This document shows positions 57,035 to 64,000 of a stretch of 64,000 nucleotides of DNA, one piece after another. The notes below the pieces were generated by a model. The model searched no databases and was not told the DNA's origin. It saw only the letters and a list, made by a program, of their open reading frames with translations. A program made the translations under genes and the position numbers. The DNA comes from Trissonchulus latispiculum. Its lineage: Eukaryota; Nematoda; Enoplea; Enoplida; Ironidae. The DNA lies in NCBI GenBank assembly GCA_030248195.1, contig JASAND010005702.1, forward strand, positions 62,001 to 126,000, read 5' to 3'. Numbering within the stretch: the first letter of the stretch is position 1; every line of letters begins with the position of its first letter.

Positions 57035-57180
57035 GGGCAGCTCATGTAAACCCCTCCTGTTCGATGGAGGTCTTGAGTTTTGCCCCTTATTTATTATTTC
57101 ATTTTTACTTTTATGATTTCTCGTTAAAAAGGCAGCTCATGTAAACTCCTCCTGTGCGATGGGGGTCTTGAGATTTGCCT
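57035..57180 (+). repeat. Tandem RNA-like motif, copies 1 and 2
   Basis: Two 51-bp copies (57035-57085, 57130-57180) share GGCAGCTCATGTAAAC, a CCTCC-loop-GGAGG inner stem, CTTGAG and TTGCC. The outermost pair is G-C in copy 1 and A-T in copy 2, and the inner stem changes GGAGG to GGGGG, allowed by G-U pairing. A third relative is at 58056-58099. Confidence 0.65.
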
Positions 57181-57411
57181 AGCCACTCTTATTTTTATGT
57201 TATCCTTTTCATTTAAACTTTCGGTCAAGCCACGACCTTTGAATTGTAGTTTATTTTTATTAGGGCCTTAGAGGCCACAAAATAATGATGTATTTTGCGG
57301 TTTTTGGGATGAATTGAGTGGGGACCCCACCTCTTAGAAGTGAGTTAGTGGGTCTCCAAAAATATGACCCTTAAAGAGAATATGAGCTAGTTTTAAGGTT
57401 TGTTCCCCACA

Positions 57412-57434
57412 GCCGGCAACTAGGAGTTGCCGGC
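57412..57434. repeat. Perfect hairpin GCCGGCAACT
   Basis: A 10-bp perfect stem, GCCGGCAACT with AGTTGCCGGC, closes a 3-base AGG loop. Confidence 0.8.
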
Positions 57435-57681
57435 CATATTGTTAATCCAGGCGCAGTTAATCCAGAAATCTTACTGTTCTGTATTATGTCATTCATTTCA
57501 GCTTTAGGTCGGTTCTTAAAAGTAATAGGTTTCTAAAAAAATTAGGATGTTTAACCTGAATCCTAAAAGCTATGAGTTATTTTATATTTAATTAATTATT
57601 GAGAAGTTTTAAAAGGGAATGACCGGCTTCCCTACCCTGTTTATGTATCAATATTAATAATGTGTTGTAGTTTTCTTCTGT

Positions 57682-57708
57682 AGTAATGATTGCTTGGCAA
57701 TCATTACT
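57682..57708. repeat. Perfect hairpin AGTAATGATTGC
   Basis: A 12-bp perfect stem closes a 3-base TTG loop. Confidence 0.8.
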
Positions 57709-58055
57709 CACATGGCTTTCATCAAACTCTCAAAATTCCTTCCAAAAAAAAATATTACAAACTTCTCAAACTTCTGCGCTAAAAGACGAGTTTTAAAACA
57801 TTAAAACTCGCACCAAAGTTTTCACAAAAAGTTTTTCATAACCTAATAGTTAATATTGTCAGGATGTGTTTAAAATAGTAGCTAAGAAATTAATAACATT
57901 GGTTGTAGCTAGTATTAGGAATTGTCGTATTTGTAGTTGTAATTAGCTTTGTAACTAGAAATAGTTAAGTAACGCTTAGCTAAGAAATTATATGATTGCG
58001 TGTGTATGAGTGTATGAATGATTTTTGTGTGAACTTATGTGATAGTATGTGTGTC

Positions 58056-58099
58056 GTGACTCGCGGAAACTCCTTCTGTTTGACGAAGGTTGCGAGCAC
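58056..58099 (+). repeat. RNA-like motif, copy 3
   Basis: It has the same layout as the motif at 57035: outer stem CTCGC/GCGAG extended by GTG/CAC, then AAACT, then inner stem CCTTC-TGTTTGAC-GAAGG. Both stems differ in sequence from the other copies yet stay paired. Confidence 0.6.
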
Positions 58100-58896
58100 T
58101 GCCGAGTGAACGAAAACTCAGATATTAAGCAGGATAAAGGTATGTTTGTGATTCGTGTGAACGAATGTAGCTAGGATTTGATACGAGTGTATTCTAGTCT
58201 GAATGGTGTATAAGTGTAGCGTGAATGTTCATTAATTAGTTGTCCAACTGTTTGCATAATTGTTGTTTGGGATTGTTTAGTTAGGAAATAAGAGTATGTA
58301 GTTAAGTATTAACTTGTCTAAGGTATGCGTGTAAATTGAGGTCAAATCCCATTTAAGTGCATATTAGTTTAAATATGATATAAATATGGTGTGAATGTTC
58401 ATTGAATGTGTTTTAATTAGGGTACGAATGTTGTCCGAATGATTAAAAGTGAAGTAGTCTAGTTGCGATATAATTATACGTCGGTAGTTGTAGCTAGATA
58501 ACTTAATAGCTATGCGCGTTTGCGTGTGTGTGTGTGTAAATAATAGTTTAGTTTTACGTAGGCAGTATTAATAAATGACGAGCAGATGTTAATTAAGGTA
58601 TTAGCGAATGTTTCTAGTGTTTTTTAGCTAATATGCATCCATGTTAAGTAGAAATGAATAAATATAGAAAAGCGCATCTAAAGCTCCGGTAATATGCAGG
58701 AAAGTTACGTAAAATCAGGTAGGTTATCATTACCAACTTTTGGTTAACGTGGTTAAGCTGTGTGGTTGCGGAATGCTGAATGGAAGTGCCTGTGAATGTC
58801 AGCAGGTTAGAGATGCGAATGAGGTATATAGTATAAATCTAGAGTCACTAGGGACTCCATATTAGGTTATTGCTGTATGCCACAATGGGGTATCCT

Positions 58897-58943
58897 CGAC
58901 TCGTCCGCGTAAGTCACTCTGTGTTAAGAGTGCGGACGAGTCG
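58897..58943 (+). repeat. Bulged hairpin carrying a splice-donor consensus
   Basis: A 12-bp perfect stem (CGACTCGTCCGC with GCGGACGAGTCG) encloses an inner ACTCT/AGAGT stem. The 7-base bulge between them, GTAAGTC, contains a consensus 5' splice site. Confidence 0.7.
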
Positions 58944-59392
58944 CATAAAAGGGATTCCATAAACCATCGGTTTTGCATTACTGAACGCGTTTTGCACCGA
59001 ATAGTTACGGCCCTCGGAAGTATAATGTTCATCGGTAATATATTGTCATTCTATTTCCAATCTAAATAGATGTCCTCATTGCCTGTACCTATTAGTTAGG
59101 CTAAGCTCTATTCATAGTTAGTTCTTAATAATGACTACAGTTGCAGACCTCCCATTTGAAAGAAGTATAGTAATATTACGTAAGGATAGTACTAATTGTA
59201 GTTCTCTAGCTAATGTATTGTTGTTTTGTTTCCGAAGCAAGCAAAGGTCGTTATTGCCATTTTTGGCCTGTTCAGCCGAGGCCAATTCATGTTTAGCCTG
59301 TAATAATGACTACAACCATAATTAGGTGCTGTTTCACATTTTTGCACCATGTTTGAGAACAGAATCAACCAACGCAGGTTACCTAATAGTTA

Positions 59393-59416
59393 GTACGGTT
59401 GAAAAATCAACCGTAC
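59393..59416. repeat. Perfect hairpin GTACGGTTGA
   Basis: A 10-bp stem with an AAAA loop, itself enclosed by a longer-range TTTGAGAA/TTCTCAAA pairing (59350 and 59457). Confidence 0.75.
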
Positions 59417-59654
59417 AAATGTTCACATTTAATACTAATCCAGGCTTCATCGACTATTCTCAAATGGAAATAACGAACACCGAAAATCAATAATCTTGTA
59501 TGATGCTATTTAATAATTGATGGTACACCTGAAATGAAGGAAACAACAAATGATTACGTAAGAAATAGGGATAGGATAAAACGAACCATCTTCTGACTAA
59601 ATCAACTTTTTATTTCTTACTATTTTGGTTTCAAGTCAAGTGATATTTCAATTA

Positions 59655-59702
59655 CAGGGAGTTGTTACTGCCCTGGACTCTGGGGCCTGAACAAGGGCCC
59701 CA
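59655..59702. repeat. Two adjacent hairpins
   Basis: CAGGG/CCCTG (59655-59675) is followed by TGGGGCC/GGCCCCA (59681-59702) with an 8-base loop. Confidence 0.7.
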
Positions 59703-59875
59703 AATGTTTTGAAATCATTATGAAGTTTTGTGATTGTGTTATACAGGTATAAGAATAACCACAAACTATTTAGTTAGTGTTAAACTATTACAAATTACGG
59801 AGTTACGTTCATCTTGGTGTTCCAACCTGGAACAGTGCGAAAACGGAATGTACGAAGTAAAACCACGTCTTAATC

Positions 59876-59907
59876 GCAATTTCCTGCATGGAATTGCAGG
59901 AAATTGC
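59876..59907. repeat. 13-bp-stem hairpin
   Basis: GCAATTTCCTGCA pairs perfectly with TGCAGGAAATTGC around a 6-base loop. Confidence 0.8.
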
Positions 59908-60102
59908 TCAAAAATTACATTTTTTGTCAAAATGTTCCCAGAACTGTAATGTAACGTTCAGTTCTTTTAATTCTGTATCAAAACGTCAGAAATTTCGCTT
60001 ATTATGACTAATTTAAGTCTTACAAGTTCAGTTTTGATCTCAGAAAGCCAGAAAGTGAGTAATGGTTGCTGGGTTCGAATCCCGCACCATAATTGTGTAA
60101 CT

Positions 60103-60120
60103 AATGGGTTTTAACCCATT
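60103..60120. repeat. Perfect hairpin AATGGGTT
   Basis: An 8-bp stem with a 2-base TT spacer. A tRNA T-arm-like GGGTTCGAATCCC lies just upstream at 60071-60083. Confidence 0.7.
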
Positions 60121-60775
60121 TGATTCAGGTGCGGAGGTGAGCATCTATCCTGCCAGAATCACGCTTGGAGATCGTCAGTATTTGGAGCCTTTCAGTGCTA
60201 TTAATTTGATCAGACTATTATTTGGTATTCAGTCCGGAGAAGGACGTGCCCAGAGGATTTGATTTTGGATTTGGAATAGTTGCTTAAGGTACATTGAGAG
60301 TCAAATCGGACTTTTGTGAAAGGGTTAAGGCAGAGACTATTACGAGTACAGCACCAGAATCGAGTGTGGGACCTAAAACCGAAAAGAGTGAACTTTATAA
60401 CATTTGATTTGATTACCCTAAATGGAACTTTATTCTTTCAATCCCAAAAAGATGAGTTTTACTCTGATTTTCGTCATTTTTGCCGAGGGGATTGTTATCC
60501 CCACCCTTCTGGCCTAAACTATGTTGACATTCTGGAACGAAGATAGGAAGAAAGAAGATAAATTAATAATTTATATTAATTAATTGTTGAAGTTTATATA
60601 ACCGTACCAGGAATCTCCCAACCAGACCGACCCCTGTGTTAGACCCCTCAGGCTTTCCGAATAGCATCCGGGAACAGTGCGCTGTGTGCTCCGCTATAGG
60701 AGATTGGAACAGCATTCTTGGGCTCACCCAAGGACCGGAATTTGTGTGTGTCTCAAATTAATTATCATTAATTAC

Positions 60776-60777
<2 letters not shown>

Positions 60778-60803
<26 letters not shown>
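60778..60803. repeat. (ATT)n microsatellite
   Basis: About nine ATT units inside the retroelement leader. Confidence 0.8.
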
Positions 60804-60806
<3 letters not shown>

Positions 60807-61174
60807 ATTGTTGTCCTTGTTTTAAAGGACTGATAAAGAGATAGACTACACGAACACAAGCATATAGGGAAGGCACAGAGTTTAGCAGTAGCGTATAACA
60901 GTTGAGATTAGAAGTCTAATAGTACAGAAGAAGAAGAAGAAGAAGAGATAATAGCAAAGAGTCGAAGTCTAAAGTCTTGTCCCTCAACCAAAATAAACAC
61001 TAACAGTTTGAAGTTTAACTGGCAACTCTGGCAACCCTGTGATCTATATTTTGTACGTCTAGATCTATAATCTCTGTAGTAATCTATAGTGTTATTGTCA
61101 GTATCATTATTGTCAACTGTCTTACCCCATTTATCTAACTATTGTAACTGTTGAGAATTATATTCATTCTTAAT

Positions 61175-61180
61175 AAATTT
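61175..61180 (+). promoter_or_regulatory. AATAAA poly(A) signal candidate
   Basis: AATAAA follows ATTCTT and lies about 520 bp before the presumed LTR end, so it could be the LTR poly(A) signal. The long distance to the LTR end is unusual. Confidence 0.3.
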
Positions 61181-61276
61181 AAGTGTGCCTCAGCAAGCGT
61201 TTACTCTAGGGTGCACGCCTAAACTGGACAAAGCCATTGGATCAGGACCAACCGCCCCCCTATACAAGTAAGTGAA

Positions 61277-61439
61277 GGATCTCGAGTTTGAGATCCCAAT
61301 CCCTGATCATCAAAGGAAGCCGAGACGAACTACCCAGTTGTATATCTTGATCAGTCTATCAAGATACGTATCAGAACTCACTGTTGTGAACTGATACTAA
61401 TCCAGTTTCAAGAAAGACAAGCATCGACCCCGCTTGTCT
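61277..61439. repeat. Four consecutive hairpins
   Basis: GGATCTC/GAGATCC (61277-61296), TATCTTGAT/ATCAAGATA (61343-61366), GTATCAG/CTGATAC with an inner CAC/GTG (61368-61397) and AGACAAGC/GCTTGTCT (61415-61439). A GTAAGT donor consensus sits just upstream at 61268. Confidence 0.8.
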
Positions 61440-61700
61440 CTACCTATCCACCCCTACCCATCAAACGAACTCACAACCAGGACCCCATCCGGGTTGGCTA
61501 CAAGGATACCCATTTCTGGACAAACCACCTTTTGGGCATCCTGTGTCTAAGTTTGCTGATCTCCAGCAGACGCGCTGACCCTCCGTGTAAAGGATTAAGT
61601 TGCTACAGAACCCTAACCGCCTAGGCTGAACCAGGACAGAAGAGAAAGCAAATTTTAATTCAGATCAAAGCAACTTCATTACACGGTAAACTACAGTTTT

Positions 61701-61718
61701 TGGAGCCCCCAGTGAGGA
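61701..61718 (+). promoter_or_regulatory. Candidate primer-binding site
   Basis: TGGAGCCCCCAGTGAGGA begins with TGG, as a site complementary to a tRNA CCA tail must. It lies a few bases after ACTACAG and 150 bp before Gag. I cannot assign the tRNA. Confidence 0.4.
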
Positions 61719-61867
61719 TAACCCTGCGAAGACTTTCCTGTTGAAGAAACCCAGTTAGTGAGGAAACATCACGACCCAACGATTACATCATTAAGATCAA
61801 GAGAGGATCAACGTTAACCCTATCCAGGAATCAACTGAAACCTTACAAATCAGTCCCAGAAGAAGAA

Positions 61868-64000
61868 ATGGATCAATTCAATCCCGTTGATGATGACATT
61901 AATGGACCCCCGAACATGGGCCCTCAACATGGACCTCCCGGTCCTCCAGGAGCACCCCCTCCTTTCAACCCACAGATGCCACAATTGGTGTTCCCTCAAG
62001 TACCAATGCTGCCAAACGGGAATATCGAAGACCTGCTAGGTCAACTCCGTGATAGCATCCAGAATCAGGCCATTGCTGCCTCCTACAGAGATATGCCCAT
62101 CTATTCAGGAAAGGATCACGAAAACTTTGACGATCATCTGGTCAATTACGAGAGATTCAGTCAGCGCCTCAATCTGGACGATTATCAGAAAGTCATGAAC
62201 ATTTCATCAACCCTTCGAGGCCGAGCTGCAGAGATCTTTAAGTGCATGCCCAGAGGCGCCATGCAACAGAATGACTGGGAAGCCTCTGTCCGAGCCCTCA
62301 GAGAAGTTATGATTCCTCCCATGACGGATATGCATGCCACAGCTAAACTGTTCAGTATCAGGCAGATGCCACACGAGTCAGTAGCAGATTTTTCCCTACG
62401 ATTGCAGAAATATGCCCGAATCGCTTGGGAAGATAGAGGAGATCCTGATATGTTGGAGGATATCAAGCTGAAGGCTTTTCTTATTGGATTGCGGAATGAG
62501 TTCAAGCCTCATGTTCCAATGGACACCGCAGATTATTCCCAGGCCTTTAAAAAGGCTCGAGAAGCAGAAGGTGTTTACCCCGGAGAAGGAACGCCTGCAT
62601 TCCTGGAAGTGGATCCGGAAGCGGCCGTCTCGAGCACGAATCTCACTGGTTCCGCCCTTTTAAATACCATCAGCTCCCTGGTTCAAAGCACAGCTGTGCT
62701 CGCAAATGAAATAAAAGAAATCAAGATTTCCTCTCCTGAACAGTCAAAACCTGCCCCTCCTCCCAGAAGAGGAAACGATAAGATCCCTTTCCCCAATGAT
62801 TTCCGATGCTTTAACTGTGGAAGAGCCGGACACTCAAAGCGCGAATGCAGATCACCCGGAGGTGGAGCCTACCGACCTCGAACCGATTATCCGGGTCCTC
62901 CGCGAAACAACTACAGCAACAACAACAATGGGAATTCCAATAATTTCCGGCCCAATAATGGACAGTCTAGATATCCTCAAAATGGAAACGGAGCAAATCG
63001 AGGTTATAATGACCGATATTCACCTCGAAATGGACCCCCAGGACAGCAGCAACAACGATACCCTCAACCAAGGCCTCAGTGGAACAGAAATGAGGAACGA
63101 AATGCTGCAGAAGCCGTTCACGCCCCCTATGGATCCAGATTCGCTGATGTGGGTCAACAAAGGAATGCTCCCTCTATGATTCAAGTCATCGGAGCTGAAC
63201 CGGAGAGGAAAACTGCCTACTTTCCGCCTGCAAAATCCAGCCTGCCCACTCAGATTCTGCAACTGGAGCAAGAGATCAAGGATTTGGGAGGCCAATACTT
63301 CTCTATTCCTCCCTACGTGAAGATCGAACAGCCCAAGGAGAAATCCACGTATACACTGAATACAGAGAAGGATTCCGCGGATCCAGAAACTGAGCGATTG
63401 AATCGTGAACTTTATTCCCTGCCTATGTACCAGAAACCAATGTCCGTCACCTATCCCCGCACCCACCGACTGAAAGAACCTCAGACCATAGAGTACGGCT
63501 ATCCTTCCCATGTGAAACAGAAACTTTCACAGGATTCATCTCCCATCTCCTCCTCTACTGAAGGGAACCCAGACAAAGAACACTCTCCTGAGCAGTCAAT
63601 CATTGAAACAACCCAAATGATCCGCTTACCGACGAAAGGACTCCCTGGATCTTATGATAATGATCAGCGAAGGAATCAATCACGAGGACGGTCATTGGGA
63701 CGCGGACAAGGATTGCGAAGAAGCCCTCGATGTCATGACTTTACTCAGGCATATCCTGCGCCCCGGATTCAATCAGTTCCTCCCTCAGACCCTTTAACCA
63801 TTGGATTGGGAGAAGCAGTACGAGAATTCAGGATACAACTTGGATTGTCCCCGTCCCCACAGATTGGGCCTATTGTCAGTCATCAGGATAATGGAATCAT
63901 CTCTCTCTATCCTAATCCAACTTCTGCCGGTCCGAAGCCAAATCCTGGCATTGATCTGCCTGCAGTAATGCAAAGTGCACGGAAGGTTCTTGCACATGGT
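61868..64000 (+). CDS. gag: Retrotransposon Gag polyprotein, 5' part
   Basis: From ATG 61868 the frame stays open for 711 codons to the window edge, so the protein continues beyond it. Residues about 15-50 are proline-rich. About residues 75-235 form a capsid-like retrotransposon Gag region (motifs GRAAEIF, ESVADFSLRLQKYARIAW and FLIGLRNEF). A lysine-poor linker leads to a CCHC zinc knuckle at residues 314-327 (C-x2-C-x4-H-x4-C), followed by an Asn-, Gly- and Gln-rich stretch and a long unrecognised tail. The first ATG after the candidate primer-binding site is chosen. Capsid region plus a single knuckle fits a Ty3/Gypsy-like or BEL-like LTR element; protease and reverse transcriptase would decide and lie outside. 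The uninterrupted frame suggests a recent insertion. In the cell, Gag would assemble particles around element RNA. Confidence 0.85.
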   Translation, partial: MDQFNPVDDDINGPPNMGPQHGPPGPPGAPPPFNPQMPQLVFPQVPMLPNGNIEDLLGQLRDSIQNQAIAASYRDMPIYSGKDHENFDDHLVNYERFSQRLNLDDYQKVMNISSTLRGRAAEIFKCMPRGAMQQNDWEASVRALREVMIPPMTDMHATAKLFSIRQMPHESVADFSLRLQKYARIAWEDRGDPDMLEDIKLKAFLIGLRNEFKPHVPMDTADYSQAFKKAREAEGVYPGEGTPAFLEVDPEAAVSSTNLTGSALLNTISSLVQSTAVLANEIKEIKISSPEQSKPAPPPRRGNDKIPFPNDFRCFNCGRAGHSKRECRSPGGGAYRPRTDYPGPPRNNYSNNNNGNSNNFRPNNGQSRYPQNGNGANRGYNDRYSPRNGPPGQQQQRYPQPRPQWNRNEERNAAEAVHAPYGSRFADVGQQRNAPSMIQVIGAEPERKTAYFPPAKSSLPTQILQLEQEIKDLGGQYFSIPPYVKIEQPKEKSTYTLNTEKDSADPETERLNRELYSLPMYQKPMSVTYPRTHRLKEPQTIEYGYPSHVKQKLSQDSSPISSSTEGNPDKEHSPEQSIIETTQMIRLPTKGLPGSYDNDQRRNQSRGRSLGRGQGLRRSPRCHDFTQAYPAPRIQSVPPSDPLTIGLGEAVREFRIQLGLSPSPQIGPIVSHQDNGIISLYPNPTSAGPKPNPGIDLPAVMQSARKVLAHG

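Larger units (their letters stand above)
54900..61695 (+). mobile_element. Retroelement LTR/leader region, hairpin-rich
   Basis: No credible coding frame is present; the 141-codon ORF at 56509 overlaps hairpin repeats. More than 25 perfect inverted repeats with 6-13 bp arms and short loops are strung from about 55,274 to 61,439. A heat-shock element lies at 56,370-56,403 and an AATAAA near 61,175. A candidate primer-binding site follows at 61,701 and Gag at 61,868. I infer that this is the 5' LTR and/or leader of the element, but the LTR start cannot be placed without the 3' copy. Confidence 0.5.

Noticed and set aside
62796..63511. ORFs of 127 and 163 codons overlapping Gag in other frames
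   Set aside because: They are shadows of the 711-codon Gag frame, which has the zinc knuckle and capsid motifs.

Overview
The window is AT-rich eukaryotic DNA from an invertebrate animal. The evidence is spliceosomal introns with normal GT-AG borders, EGF-like and immunoglobulin domain exons, a prohormone-like precursor, BTB-domain genes, and very many DNA transposon remnants. I cannot name the species or phylum from sequence alone. Genes are sparse; most of the 64 kb is transposon-derived or unrecognised DNA.

Layout. 1-900: probable 3' end and LTR of a decayed retrotransposon. 900-8,400: small inverted-repeat elements, including a TTAA-flanked one, and little else. 8,414-16,027 (minus): five phase-matched exons of a secreted protein with a cysteine-rich domain followed by two EGF modules; its introns are loaded with MITEs. 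17,972 (plus): first exon of a small secreted cysteine peptide. 18.2-23.6 kb: TTAA elements, tRNA-derived SINE pieces and a structured repeat. 26.5-29.9 kb: a 3.4-kb foldback element carrying a nested 1.17-kb palindromic element. 37,280-37,702 (plus): an intact prohormone-like precursor with an amidation/cleavage site. 39,811-40,555 (minus): three exons of a signal-peptide plus Ig-domain protein, with a foldback element (itself hit by a hAT-like MITE) upstream. 42.2-43.3 kb: a 145-bp tandem satellite. 44.4-51.8 kb: four hAT-type elements with TIRs and 7-8 bp duplications, all with ends built from short GC-rich palindromic words, one nested in another. 49,891-51,051 and 53,450-54,466 (plus): tandem intronless BTB paralogs, the second broken at its C-terminus next to low-complexity, possibly misassembled sequence. 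55.2-64.0 kb: an LTR-type retroelement region. It has a six-unit heat-shock element, a 5-kb leader packed with more than 25 perfect short hairpins, a candidate primer-binding site at 61,701, and a Gag reading frame that starts at 61,868 and runs off the window end.

The genes do not form a pathway. Two are secreted adhesion or signalling-type proteins, one is a neuropeptide-like precursor, one is a small secreted peptide, and two are BTB adaptors. The most unusual material is the hairpin-rich leader with its heat-shock element, the hAT family with word-array termini, the reciprocal proof of transposon target sites inside foldback arms, and the cysteine-rich prohormone.
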